Origin: Palaemon carinicauda
Taxonomy: Eukaryota > Arthropoda > Malacostraca > Decapoda > Palaemonidae
NCBI RefSeq assembly: GCF_036898095.1
Contig: NC_090767.1
Span: 26,802,001 to 26,866,000, forward strand
Direction of reading: 5' to 3'
Length of the DNA stretch: 64,000 nucleotides
Part shown: positions 25,442 to 36,639 of the stretch, one piece after another
How positions within the stretch are numbered: the stretch's first letter is position 1
Layout: each line of letters starts with the position of its first letter
Program-made: the position numbers and the translations under genes
Notes under the pieces: model-generated
The model's database searches: none
Told to the model about the DNA's origin: nothing
Seen by the model: only the letters and a program-made list of their open reading frames with translations

Positions 25442-27109
25442 CTGTAATATAAAGGTTTATTATAAGTACACCGTCTCCTTTTTAAAATATTTAGACTTAA
25501 GATAATGGGTATGCAAGCAACACATGACATGCATAAAGGAGACTAGTTCTAGCTAGTCGCCACCCTAAAGGAGAGAATGTACTGTAGTTTAAGAATACTA
25601 AAGGTATGGCATTAGGGTTCAAAATTCCCCTCCATTGCGCCCCGGAGGTCCGGGGAGCGTCGGAGTAAAGCCTAGCTTGGCTAGATAAACATAAAAACAA
25701 AATCTAGTGCAGTATTCAAAATTAGGGTAGATATTTCTACTCCGTTGTACACCGGAGATCCGGTGGACGAGCGGAGAGAGTGGTAAAAGCTGTCGCAAAA
25801 TAAATAGTAATGGATATACTTAAAAAAAATAGTGTCGTGCATTTCCGGGAGGACCGAATGGACGGAGAAAGATACCGGGGCCAGAGCAAGTATCCAAAAC
25901 AAAACCGGGAAACCTGACGAGGGGAGAAGCTCCCAGTCGTCGGGGATCACCGGAGGTGAGTAACAGGTGATTATACGGACATAAAATAATACTAGCGTTC
26001 CCTGCTGAAACCTTTATGCTGACGGAGATCCAACGGCGGAGCTCCGGCGTGGGGCTCCGCGAAACTCATAAGGAAAGAGACACTATGTCCAGTCCCCTCT
26101 ATCCCCAAGCCATAGCGGGGGAGATGGGGAGGGACTGAGGGAAGAGGGGGAACGGAGATGGCGGCTTGGAGAGCAGGCCATGAATGTCCCTTATAGGGGA
26201 TCCTAACCTAAGTAGGGATAATAATAGGACTGGCTCTAGCAAGACTGAACTGCAAACGCTATTAAATAATCAAAACTGAACTAGAGTAAATAGGAGGAGA
26301 TAGGGTAACCTTAGACAAAGAAATAATAAATAAATAATTATAAACGAGAGAGGGGGAGAAACCAGCCTCTAAAGAGCAGGTGGAATCTAATTCCAAGTAG
26401 CCTACGTGTATTAGGCTAACTGAGCTAAAAGGGAACAGAGAGGGAAACTCCAGCCTCTCTCTCGCTAAGGTTACCTCGACTCAATCCTAGTAAATAAATA
26501 GAACCCAAAGTGAGAAAACACTAGTACACTAGCGCAAAAATGACCTGTCCGTTGAAGTACAAAGGTCTTAAAAACGTGGAATTAGCGAAGAAGAGAGGAC
26601 TTGACGGCCAGGATAGAAAGGGAAATTCCTTTCCAGGGTAATGATAACGTAAAGTTAAAAGAACACATCAGAATGTGAAAAACAAAAACAGGTCTGGGCT
26701 CTATTCTTCGCTAAAGCTGAAAGTAACAACGGGACTCGGAAGCGACTCATGTTTAACAAAAATGAACCAAAAGGGGCTACATAATAACTAAAAAAGAGGT
26801 TCAGATGAAAACTTAATTGGGCAATTGAACCTTGAACATGAGTAGTAAATGAATACCCGATAAATATAAATATATATATATCCCAACACTAACGGGAAAA
26901 ACAACACAAGCTGTGACGCGCTAATGGCTGCCCATGGCCGAAGCCTGCACTAACAAACAACGCGCAAAACGCGAGTAAAAGGTAAAATACCATAACACTG
27001 AGTATGAAAACAGAATCTAGGGTACTTAACATTGGTGCAGGGGTAAGGAGAGCCTCAGCCATCTCGAAAATAATCCAAAAGAGCACAAAAACAACAGACA
27101 CAAAGCAAA
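25442..27109 (-). other. 5' UTR of element C
   Basis: Non-coding leader between the 5' terminal repeat and the Cys/His gag exon. Short ORFs here have no motif. An additional upstream gag exon is expected, because the 25441 exon begins at a splice acceptor, but I cannot place it. Confidence 0.45.
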
Positions 27110-27430
27110 GGTAGCAATGCTTCACGAGTCCAAAAAGAAGGATGTCAGGTGGCGCTGGTGTCGGGCGTCGGTGGGGTGATCCAGGCTGGTGCGGTGGAGA
27201 CCGCTGTAACGGCACACCCCTCTTGAATATATTGACCACTATTCACAACCTGTGAATAGTGGTTATCACACGGCCTTTCTTTATACACGATGCCCTAAAG
27301 GGTGCTCGCGCGAGGGTAGTAACCTCTGCATTCCAATGCTTTACCTTTTTCTGGTATATTTGAATATATTTATATCAGAAAAGTGACAAGAAGGACCTTT
27401 TCACTGGCGAACACAGGTCGACCCAGAAAA
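27110..27430 (-). repeat. Element C 5' inverted terminal repeat
   Basis: Inverse of 8600-8945. It contains a local palindrome at about 27236-27262 (CACTATTCACAACCTGTGAATAGTGG, spaced halves) and the ACACGATGCCCTAAAGGGTG block. It abuts the resumed end of element B at 27431. Confidence 0.8.
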
Positions 27431-27527
27431 TGGCTCGTCATTTCAGCTAGGCCAAAAGTAATAACCCTATTAAATAGCTAAGGTTTGTATAGCTAGGAAA
27501 AATACAAATTATCTACGAATTTGTCAT
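27431..27527 (+). repeat. Element B 3' terminal repeat, distal end displaced by element C
   Basis: Continues the repeat broken at 8599. Bases 27471-27527 are the reverse complement of the second half of the B complementary region (8390-8434). The matching stretch in D is 36239-36333. Confidence 0.85.
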
Positions 27528-28079
27528 ATTTGAGATCTTCTCATAGAACTTTGAGTTCTTTATTTACTGTAGACCCTTCTGCTGCAAAACCCTAGTTAGT
27601 GAGGCAGAATACTGAGTTGGTAGCCTGAATCCTAACATCTTTTCACTTGGTGAAGTAACAGAGCTGAAGCAACCTCATATTGCATATGTGGATGGAGTAT
27701 TATATTGTATGATTCTCATAAAACAAAAGGTATTTGTTGAAGTTTTGGCAAAAGCTTATCAGTTGCATCATGTTTCAGGTGGTAGTCCACATAATTTTCC
27801 TGTAAGCTTGGCTTTCACGGTTTAACTCATTATGGTGTAAATGTAGCGTCGCCAACAAATTTGTTTAAAATCTTTTCTTTACTTGGAATATGTTGTGTTT
27901 TGAATACCGTAAAGTCATTTAAACCTCAAAAATTTGCGTATAACCTCCAACTATTATCCGAGAGGTAGAAAGCTCAATAATATTTTTTCAACTTTTATAA
28001 CCTTTCAGTGAATATGAGCAGGAAAGAGTTCTTACTAGGATATCACAAGTTAGATTAATACTGTACCAGACTTTATTGT
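27528..28079. other. Unique AT-rich sequence
   Basis: Non-repetitive sequence between B and D with no recognised ORF. On the minus strand it lies downstream of the interrupted exon described next. An inverse AATAAA at 28072-28077 could be its poly(A) signal. Confidence 0.5.
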
Positions 28080-28251
28080 TCAAGTTTGACCACATTCACT
28101 TGAAAAGATATCAAATTCAAACATAAGTTTTACTAATTCTTCATTTAGATGCTTACCTAAATCTGGTGTAGGGCTGTAATCTGAAGGATTACAATTTTCT
28201 AAATTTTCTAAGGCTCTGAAGTCATCTTTGCCACCAGCATCAACAAAAATA
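28080..28251 (-). pseudogene. Coding exon interrupted by element D, 3' part
   Basis: On the minus strand the frame reads IIFVDAGGKDDF, NLENCNPSDYSPTPDL, LNEELVKLMFEFDIF and ends SSECGQT-stop (TGA at 28082-28080), with AATAAA five bases on. It has no start here because element D cuts it. Joining it to 36334-36475 across D through one shared AT keeps the frame. A GTAAGC after TPDL offers an alternative donor. The family is not recognised. The LNEE block faintly recalls the last motif of SGNH-type esterases, but the spacing is not convincing. It could be a host gene or another transposon's ORF. Confidence 0.5.
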
Positions 28252-28430
28252 ATTTGTTCCGTAACCGAAATACAAACCTTAGCTATTTACAGAGGGTTAC
28301 CTTTTAGCGCAGCTGAAATGGTGAGCCATTAGAATTTAACGAGGGTGTATTACCCCGCGCTAGTTAGCGGGGGGGGGGGGGTAGGGGAGTGGTAGCTAGC
28401 TCCCCCCCCCCCCCTCACACACAGATGAAT
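28252..28430 (+). repeat. Element D 5' inverted terminal repeat
   Basis: Inverse of about 36130-36310, with the GCGCTAGTTAGCGG palindrome followed by long G and C runs (28370-28383 and 28405-28418). Confidence 0.9.
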
Positions 28431-29373
28431 GCTCACTTTCACTTTTGGCTCGGACTGTGACAGACGTCTCTGTCTTGGTCCTCTCTTGGCAGCCATTGTT
28501 TGTTTTGTCTTTACTTAATCGCTTACTTTTCATTTACTCAATATATATGTAAACATGTTTTCATGTTTGTATTTATATTTGAGTATAGAAATAAGTAAGT
28601 TTCCTTTTCAGAGTTGTGTGTGTAGTGTACGATATCTACGTGGAGTCCTCGGCAGTTAGGCCACCACGGCGTAATTTTATGGGTGGCGATCGAGTTTGAC
28701 TTATGTCTTTCTCTCTCTCTCTCTTGAGGTCGTTCACCCTTTTACTACGTGTTACTACGCCCTTGTAGCTTCCTTTCCGTGTGGGGGGGGGTTGCTATGC
28801 CGTACGTTTGTCTCAATTAGTTTATGAATCTAATTGTAGTTGTTTTTTTCAGTTTGTAGAACGATTCCTTTCGGGGTTTTCGTTCTTTCTTTAGTGCTCA
28901 TTCGTTTTTAAATTACATAATTACATAGTTACATAATTATAATTGTTATAATTCTGTTTTGGTTACAGCTCTCCTTCCGTGAGTGTAAGTGGTTGTGAGG
29001 GCACGTGCCTGTTGTGTAATTCTTGTTTCCTTTCCCTCGGGATTCCTCTTCGAAGCCTTCCCGGGGGAATGAATGTGTACTAATATTATTTGTTTTATTT
29101 TTTTACAGTTACCGATCTAGTTCGTTTCTGTAATATGGCAACGGTGTGAGCTGTCTTGTTGAGTCCTGGGGATTCGGCTGTTGCTGCCTCCCCCCTTGTA
29201 TTTTCGTCAGGGGCGTGTCTCCTTCTACTGGAAGTACTCCCGTGACGACGGACAGCTCTCCAGTTAATTTTAGAACTCTCAGGAGGCTTGCCTCCTTGGG
29301 CGGGTAACTTTCCTTCCGAGGGAAGTTTTTCCTGTCCAGGCTTGAGTTTTTCCCCTTTTGGGGGGTTCTTCTC
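28431..29373 (+). other. Element D 5' UTR
   Basis: Leader region sharing the TTTTGGCTCGGA block with element B. No convincing ORF. A CT-tract lies at about 28711-28723. Confidence 0.5.
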
Positions 29374-30240
29374 TTGCCTTTTTTTTGTGCGACTATGCTC
29401 TTGGTGCTGAGCGGTCACACCTGCAGTTTCGCTCAAGGGGCTGGGCAACTGCAGGAGCTCCTCTTCGGAGGATTGCTCCTTTTAGGTCACTGGCTGACCA
29501 GTCTCTTCTACGAAGTTTTTCTCTTTCGTTCGCGAGAGAGTACACTCATAGAGACTCCTCTTAGGAGGTTTCTTCTGTTGCTGTTGGCCTCCCTCGCCGT
29601 AAGGCCCACCGTCCGTTTGAATCTCCGTTTGCAGCCTAGAACTCCTTTTTCTCGATCTTCCGCCTTGGTGCAGATGGACAGCAGTCTGATCTCGTCTTCC
29701 GACGGGCAACGGTCTTCCCGACGGACAACGGTCTTCCCGAAGGACAGCGGTCTTCCGACAGACATCAGTCTCCCGGCGGACAACGATCCCTTCGGGACAA
29801 AGGGTTGCCTCCCACGGGGGTTCTTCCCTTGCGTGTCAGGGTTTCCCTGCGCGCCCTTCTGCTGTGTTCTCTCCTGCTCCTGCTCAGTGTTAGCGCACAG
29901 GCGCTCTTCTGCTCATCAGCGCTCTCCTGTTCGTCAGCGCTTTCATGATGATCATCCCTGCTGTTCCTGTTGGTTCCTGTTATGCGCCCTGTGCGCCCAC
30001 GTTCGCCCTCGCTATCTAGAACTTCGGTTCAGGTCGGGGTCAAGGACTCTTCTTCTATACGCAGGCTTCCACGCGTAGCCTTCTGCTCGTCAGCGATCAT
30101 CACCTCGTCAGCGATCATCACCTCGTCAGCGATCATCACCTCGCCAGCGATCACCTGTCTTTCGGCGATCTCCGGATCGCCCGCGTGTGTTACAGCCGGC
30201 ACGCCAACGTTCTCCAACACTTCTGAAGGAACATGGTTCG
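29374..30240 (+). pseudogene. Degenerate gag region (element D)
   Basis: Frames open for 60-230 codons on both strands but with no motif. Short repeated units (GACGGACAACGGTCTTCCCG type, 29700-29760, and CTCGTCAGCGATCATCAC, 30090-30140) show slippage. By position this is the start of gag. No function can be claimed. Confidence 0.35.
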
Positions 30241-30257
30241 CCAGCTACTAGCTCACC

Positions 30258-30990
30258 TGCGCATGCTGATCGCCATCGCGCGACCCTCGACTGCGGATGC
30301 TGATCGCCATCGCGCGACCCTCGACTGCGGATGCTGATCGCCATCGCGCGACCCTCGACTGCGGATGCTGATCGCCATCGCGCGACCCTCGACTGCGGAT
30401 GCTGATCGCCATCGCGCGACCCTCGACTGCGGATGCTGATCGCCATCGCGCGACCCTCGACTGCGGATGCTGATCGCCATCGCGCGACTCCTCGACTGCG
30501 GATGCTGATCGCCATCGCGCGACCGCACACCTGCGGATGCTGATCGCCATCGCGCGACCCTCGACTGCGGATGCTGATCGCCATCGCGCGACCCTCGACT
30601 GCGGATGCTGATCGCCATCGCGCGACCCTCAACTGCGGATGCTGATCGCCATCGCGCGACCGCACACCTGCGGATGCTGATCGCCATCGCGCGACCGCAC
30701 ACCTGCGGATGCTGATCGCCATCGCGCGACCGCACACCTGCGGATGCTGATCGCCATCGCGAGACCGCACACCTGCGGATGCTGATCGCCATCGCGCGAC
30801 CGCACACCTGCGGATGCTGCTCGCCATCGCGCGAACGTCTACCCTGCGGATGCTGCTCGCCATCGCGCGACCCTCAACTGCTGATGCTGATCGCCATCGC
30901 GCGACGTCACTGCGGATGCTGATCGCCATCGCTGCGATGCTCTCGCCATCGCGCGATGCTGATGCTGATCCCATCGCGCGACCCTGCGCA
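30258..30990 (+). repeat. 34-bp minisatellite, about 21 copies (element D)
   Basis: Unit of the form GCGGATGCTGATCGCCATCG plus a variable 14-base half, mainly CGCGACCCTCGACT, with CGCACACCT-type variants clustered at 30525-30815. The period is exactly 34 in the left half (ATGC at 30263, 30297, 30331). Since 34 is not a multiple of 3 and the minus strand of the unit has no stop, all three minus frames are open. These ORFs are by-products. Confidence 0.93.
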
Positions 30991-31640
30991 TGCTAATCAC
31001 CATCGCGCGACCCTGCGCATGCTAATCACCATCGCGCGATCGCCCTCCTGCACATGCTGCTCGCGATCGCTCACCTTCGCATACTGCTCGCCAACGCACG
31101 ATCGCTCACCTGCGCATGCTGCCCAACCATCGCGTCGGCATAACACAATGCTCCATCGCCAACCTGCGCGTTAGCGCTCACCAGCTCACCACCGATCGCT
31201 TGTTGATCCATATCGCCAGCGGTCTTCCTCGCCCACGCGGCAGCGCGTTTCCTCGCCATCCCGCTAACGCTTGCGTTCGCCGCCTCGGACTCACGCTCAT
31301 CCACCTGCCCACCCTCACGACCGCTCGCCTGCGCGCCCGCGCGACTGCTCGCCTGCGCGCTGCTCGCCTGTGCGACCGCTCACCTGCGCGCCCGCGCGAC
31401 CGTTCGTTCGCCCGCGTGACCGTTCGCCCGCGTGACCACTCGCCCGCGCTACCGCTTGCCCGCGCGACCGCTTGCCCGCGCGACCGCTTGCCTGTGCGCC
31501 CGCGCGACCATTCGCCTGCGCGCCCACACGCCCACGTGCCTGCACGTCTACGCTCATGCGCGTCCGCGCCCATGCTCTCCAATGTTCGCCCATGCGCGAA
31601 CCAACGGTTTTCCATCGCGCGGACGGATGGTGTTCCGTCG
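30991..31640 (+). repeat. GC-rich degenerate repeats (element D)
   Basis: Continues the minisatellite with looser CGCGCGACC/CTCGCCTGCGC units (dense at 31320-31560). Long Arg/Ala-rich ORFs on both strands result from high GC and lack family features. I do not call them genes. Confidence 0.6.
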
Positions 31641-32079
31641 CGCGAACCTACAGTGTTTCTTCGCACAAACGTCGGCTTATTTCTTGTAGTATCCATTGCT
31701 CGTCTATGGGTTATCGCTCGCTGACCACCAGCTCTCGCCCTTCCTACCACGCTCGCCCTCCTGCGCTCCTTCGCTCACCTTCGTTTGCGTTACCGCGCAT
31801 GGGCGCTTCCACGTTCGCCCACGCGAAAATCTTTGAATTACCGTCGCGCGAGCTCCAGGGCGAGTGCGGCCACGATTCCCAATGGGGTTTTCGCAGCATG
31901 GCCAGCCTGGCGAGTTCTTCTGGAGCGTATTTCCAGAACACGGCGTCACCCCGTACACTTGCAAGAATAGGAGAAACTTAAGGGAGATCTGAGCAACACT
32001 CCTCTTTCCTGAACCTGGGTTAGCCCTTCCCCGTCATTCCCTGGAAGGATTTTTGGCGGGGGGGCTTTCCGTTTGAGAT

Positions 32080-34120
32080 TTCTCCATCGGACAAGGGGTG
32101 ACTGCTTACCTCTTCCTCTGGGAGCTTACCAGGTTCTTTCCCTCCTCGGTTACGGCCCGAGGTTTGGTTCAAGGAAGCTACAGGAAGATCATGGGTACTT
32201 TCCTCCTCTCGAGCTCAGGCACCTTGGCCTTTCGTCGTTTAGTATCTAACTTGCGGACAAGCTCGATGTTGTACCATCTTGACGCGCTGACTGAGGGCTT
32301 CCTTCGGGTGTCTCATTTGTGGAGGTCGACGACCTCAGACACCCTTCCATCCTTGAGAAGAGTTTGTTTGTGCCCAAGGACAGAGACTTAGACAGCGGCT
32401 GTGCGGAGGAAATCGACTTCCGTTTTCAGTCCTCCAAGGCGCTTTCTTCCAGACTCTGCAGGGCTCCGCGCCCTTTTCTTTCAACCACGTCGGCCTAAGT
32501 TATCGGCTGTCAGGAACAGATGGCACGGGAGACTCCCCTGGGGGGGCATAGTCCTAAAAGGAGTTCACGAACTCTAGGATTGCAGGTTTTTCGCTGGGAG
32601 GATGCTTAAGGTTACTCATCCGGATAACAGCTTCCCGATGCCCATTCCCGCACAATCTCTGGGATCAGCCAAGGATATCGCGCCTGCCGTCTCTGTCAGC
32701 GAATTCAGTGTCTCTGAACCTCTATGCCATAGCATCAGCAGAGTTGCCCGGTTGGGCAGAATGATCCATACCTTAGGCGAAGGTCTTCCTTAGGATCATC
32801 GACGGCTTTACCCCCGGCCTCCTCAGTCGATCCTTTCTTGTAAGGAAGGATCTGAGAGGGGATGTCCGTAGTCGACCTCTCAGCCCTGATCAAGTTTGTC
32901 GAACAAACTTCGGCCAGCGTAGACCAGCAGAATCGATCAGACTGGTAACGAAGCGACAAGACTCCTTAAACCCCAGATCGGAAGGACGGGTACTTTCAGT
33001 TTCCATTCCATCCATCTTCCAGGGTGCTCGTCGAATTCAGCCTAGACTGCAAGTATTCCTGCTTATGATGCAGTGTGGCTATCCCGCCGTGGCATAGTAG
33101 GTTTGTTTCCCCAGAGAACTCTCCCTGCCTTCCTCTTGGCCGCTCAGGTGCAGGCTTCCGCCTCCTCTGCTGTTTGGAGGGCTGGTCAACTCCGGTAGGC
33201 TCGGGTTCGACCTTCTTCAGCGCCGGGACAAGCTTCCGGATGCTTACCATGAGTGTGGGCTCATGGTATTTTGCTTTGAGCCTTCTCTTCCTCTGCCTCA
33301 ACATCTGGAGTATCTGGCCATGATATTGAGTCAACGGCCTTACCACGTTGGAAACCCCGCTTCTCGTCCGTCCAGCGAGGTTAAGCAACGTCGGTACTTG
33401 GATGGGTGACCACCTGGGGACGCCAGATTCTGTTACCACATCCTCCAAGCCTTCCTTTCGGTTGACTGTGGCAAGACTGAGGAGAGTCGCAGTACCTGTC
33501 CTCAGTCAAGCAGAGCTTTCAGCCCTACCTTGGAACGTTTCCTAGTTCTCCTTTCCTCATTGACCCGTCTATAGTCCGAACGGTCGCCTCAGGATAAGTT
33601 CCATGTGGGGCGATCCAAGTTCCGGTGGCTTCAGGCAATGTTTAACCAGACTTCCTGGCCCCTATGGGACCAGCGGAACTATTAGACCTGCAATGGGTGT
33701 TGACCTATGGAGCCTCTTGATGGTGGTGGATATTCTCGTCCTTTCCCCACATTCTTGATGCTGTTCTCGGACTCGTCAAAGGAAAGGGGGGGGGGGCATG
33801 TTCCGGTCCAGGCCTATGGTCAAGACCTGAAGGATACCTCTCCATCACTCAGGCAGGCTTAGGGGCCTTAGTCTGGCCCCTCTGCAGATCCTACAGCTCC
33901 TGCCGAGTCGCCCCGTGCGCGTTGACTTCATGATTCTGGCGTATTCTAACCAGCAGGGGACGCATTTTCACACCTTCACATCTTGCAGTAGAGATACCGG
34001 GATGATTGAGATTCTCTCAATACCACCATCAGCTCTCTCATTCCAGGCAGGGGAATGTTCTCTGACTATCTGAGCAGAGCCTCGTAGAGAGAGTGTACCT
34101 GGGGGTCTTTGACCTTGGGT
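32080..34120 (+). pseudogene. RT/RNase H relic (element D)
   Basis: Interrupted similarity to element B: CTCTCAGCCCTGATCAAGTT near 32878 corresponds to the LSALNK codons, and 33990-34085 to the end of RNase H (TTTCACACCTTCACATC and CTATCTGAGCAGAGC, as in 6263-6388). Frames are broken every 50-150 codons and the YLDD box cannot be found. The 5S-like segment lies inside this interval. Confidence 0.6.
33330..33437 (+). pseudogene. 5S rRNA pseudogene or 5S-derived insert
   Basis: The sequence follows eukaryotic 5S rRNA from its first base: GTCAACGGCCTTACCACGTT, CTTCTCGTCCG, GAGGTTAAGCAACGTCGG, then TACTTGGATGGGTGACC and CCTGGGGA, ending CTGTTACC where 5S has CTGTTGGC. About 10 nt between GTCGG and TACTTGG are absent (GCCCGGTTAG in standard 5S), inside the region that binds TFIIIA. 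Length is 108 against about 119. It is most likely a retroposed 5S fragment, or the head of a 5S-derived SINE, fixed in element D. No T-run terminator directly follows. Not expected to be transcribed. Confidence 0.88.
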
Positions 34121-34199
34121 AACCAGCAAGTACTGGTCTGGGGGACCTGATCGCAACAGCTTGGAGCCTCAAGCTTCCGCTATTCTTCCCCCCAGTCTC

Positions 34200-35480
34200 A
34201 GACCCCGAGACTCTGGCAAGATGCATTCCGGTGATGGTGGGACAACTTCGACGCCTGCGTCTTCCCTCCCTTTTGTCTGTGGACAATGGGTCTCAACAAG
34301 ACCAGGTTGTCTGTCAACCTTTCAATGGGAGAGCTCCACTGGGACTATGCGCAGAACGGTTTCTGGACCCTCTGCTTCCCCTGACGGAACTCCCGGGAGA
34401 GCTTCTCCCACGGCGCAGACTACTCAAACAACCACACTGCGACATCTCTCCCGAACCGGGGGGTTGCTTCGGCTTCATGCCTGGAGACACTACGCCTCCT
34501 CCTCAAGAAGAGACAACCCGCTACAGTCGCGGTACGGAGGTCGCGTCATCTGTAATAGTCATCCACAGGGGTCTCCCAGGCAAAGTGAAGAGTCTAAGGT
34601 GGTTGGTGCCGTGGGAGATATACCTCTTCCCTTGAGGCCTCTTCTCCAGCAATAACGGTCTTATTGCCTTTTGGCGGGAGGAAACTCCTTTCCGCTCTCG
34701 GCAATGAAGCCTGTCGCTCAGCCTTTCCCTGACCTTCAGGCTTAAAGGAATAACTTTTTCCTGCCCGCTGGATCTATCCTCGCTCATGCGAAGCTACAAT
34801 CATCCCTGCCCTAGTCGGAGGAAGACCTCCAACTTGGAGCATGGCTCGGACTTTTAGTCCTTTAAGAGATCTTCTCAAGACCCTTTACGACAGGCCTCGG
34901 ATTGTATTCCGCTTTGGGTCTTCTGCTCACTCTGGCCACGGCCAGTGTGTAAGCAATCTTCTTGGTCTCTTACTACTCCCCCCTTTCTAAGGAAGAGGGG
35001 AAGGCAACATTCAGGCTCGCTCCTGAGTTGTTAGCTAGACTCAGAATCTGGGGGTCCCGGCCCTTCGGTCCGATTCATTCAAGATTTCGAGTCTCCATTC
35101 TATATCTGATGTCCCAAGACCTTCTCTTTCTTGCCAGTAAAGGAATCGAGAGGTTAGCGCTGGGAACAGCTGCAGTTTGTCCTCAGTTGCAGCCAATTTG
35201 GGAGCACAAGGAGGACATGGGGGAGAGTCACCAGTATACCTCTTCAGCCCGGACTCAAGGACATTCATCTCGACCTGTCTCCAGACCCTCCCCCGTCACG
35301 TCGCCCTACAGCACGATGTTGGATACATTGCAACGTCCCTCGCCATCGAGTAATACTACTCTGTGACGCAGGTGCTACAAGCTGGAGTCTGGAAGCGTCT
35401 AATGACCTTCGCAGCCCGCTTCCTGCAGGGCGTGACCCACAGGAGTCTCGATACGTTTTCTATCGCTCTGTGGTGGCTAC
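34200..35480 (+). pseudogene. Connector and tyrosine recombinase relic (element D)
   Basis: It aligns with 6490-7850 of B: GACCCCGAGACTCTGGCAAG (34201-34220) matches the PDPKALWQD region, and 35280-35470 matches the C-terminus of YR. At the active site the final HYL of A and B reads R-F-L (codons CGC TTC CTG, 35418-35426), so the nucleophilic Tyr is replaced by Phe and the preceding His by Arg. Multiple frameshifts. Inactive. Confidence 0.7.
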
Positions 35481-35989
35481 ACAACAGCTGGTCTAACCTC
35501 AGGCTCCTTTTGGACAGGTAGCAGAAGGTTGAGGGCATTGTTATCAGGTTTTAGTCTGCATGAACGAAAGAAGTATGTCTGGCCCTTACTTCTTTCTTCA
35601 TCATCCCCTCTACGGGGAAGCAGCATCCTGGTCTCTGCATAGCTGACCTCGAACCTCTGCAGGTAAACCATGCTTCCTTGTGTTCCGAGTATTGAGTCAA
35701 TACTGTCGCGTCCCCCATACCCTGACGAGGTGGTATTGGGAACGTCCTAACCCAGAGTTCCTTCTGGAACTCCAGGTCAACTGCCTAGGACGGGTCACAC
35801 TTCTTCCTTCACACACAAGCTTACGTAGGCCACATGGTTCCTTGCGGAGCAAGGAACTTGTGAGGTGCAGGGACCCCTTTTCTCGAGTGTGACTCACTCG
35901 GATTCTGAGTCCCCGGGTAAAGCCAAAGCCAGTATGGCTGGGGACTTTCCACCCTACCTAAGGGGTAAGTCACCCTCTGTAAATAGCGT

Positions 35990-36060
35990 GGTTTGTATTT
36001 CGGTTACGGAACAAATGACAAATTCGAAGATAATTTGTATTTTTCCTAACCATACAAACC
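35990..36060 (+). repeat. Internal complementary region (element D)
   Basis: First half GGTTTGTATTTCGGTTACGG is the exact inverse of 28259-28278; second half GACAAATTCGAAGATAATTT is the exact inverse of 36312-36331. The two images overlap by AT only. This supports an AT dinucleotide as the crossover site of this family. Confidence 0.92.
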
Positions 36061-36333
36061 TTAGCTATTTACACATATTTGCCCGCCAGCCCTGTCCCCC
36101 AAGACAAGTCCTACCTCTGAGTGAAAGTGAGCATTCATCTGTGTGTGAGGGGGGGAGGGGTAGCTAGCTACCCCTCCCCTACCCCCCCCCCCCCCCGCTA
36201 ACTAGCGCGGGGGTAATACACCCTCGTTAAATTCTAATGGCTCGCCATTTCAGCTGCGCTAAAAGGTAACCCTCTGTAAATAGCTAAGGTTTGTATGGTT
36301 AGGAAAAATACAAATTATCTTCGAATTTGTCAT
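36061..36333 (+). repeat. Element D 3' inverted terminal repeat
   Basis: Contains the GTAGCTAGCTAC palindrome, a long C run (36183-36197), CGCTAACTAGCGCGGGGG, and the terminal GGTTTGTATGGTTAGG motif found at the ends of every A/B/D family member. Confidence 0.9.
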
Positions 36334-36475
36334 GTTTGAGAACTTACACAACTTTTCATTAAAACAATGACTAACAAAATTGTCCCTCTTATAGAACTTC
36401 TCTCTCCGTGTATATGAGGGAGGGACAGTGCGTACTGAGAATACATCCTCTCTAGATACCTTTTGTACTGGTCAG
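36334..36475 (-). pseudogene. Coding exon interrupted by element D, 5' part
   Basis: On the minus strand the frame reads VSREDVFSVRTVPPSYTRRE, KFYKRDNFVSHC and FNEKLCKFSN up to the D insertion. It continues on the far side of D (28251) with IIFVDAGG after restoring the shared AT. An in-frame TGA lies just upstream (about 36479). A splice acceptor must therefore lie near 36472-36477 (GACCAG) or 36438 (TTCTCAG). Low GC and absence of repeats set it apart from D. Gene family unknown. Confidence 0.45.
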
Positions 36476-36639
36476 CAGTGCCTGATAACCCCCGCTCCTA
36501 GAAGGCCTAGTCATTGAGAATCGAGTTCCCTGTACATGCATTGTGTTGTATGCTGTTGTAAATAATAGACGTGTAAACTAATCCCTCTTAGGTCTGTCTA
36601 AACCATCCCTCAGCAGGTCAAGACCATTACATGTTTAAG

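Larger units (their letters stand above)
28252..36333 (+). mobile_element. DIRS-like element D, decayed full-length copy
   Basis: About 8.1 kb. The ends are set by the internal complementary region at 35990-36060: its first half is the inverse of 28252-28278 and its second half the inverse of 36289-36333. The terminal repeats (28263 to about 28430 and about 36130-36310) are inverse copies of each other over more than 100 bases. Same family as A and B. Coding content is heavily degraded, apart from recognisable RT/RNase H and YR stretches. It carries a 34-bp minisatellite and a 5S rRNA pseudogene not seen in B. Confidence 0.88.

Noticed and set aside
28080..28251. SGNH-hydrolase identity for the interrupted exon
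   Set aside because: Only a vague HLNEE similarity, with the wrong Asp-His spacing and no GDS motif seen.
30258..30990. Regular 34-bp repeats resembling a CRISPR array
   Set aside because: The units are contiguous with no unique spacers, the setting is a eukaryotic retrotransposon, and no cas gene is present.
30126..31750. Long Arg/Ala/Ser-rich ORFs on both strands
   Set aside because: They follow from the stop-free minisatellite and very high GC; no family motif and no consistent frame.
33330..33437. Functional 5S rRNA gene
   Set aside because: About ten internal bases are missing in the internal control region and the end is altered, so it is called a pseudogene.
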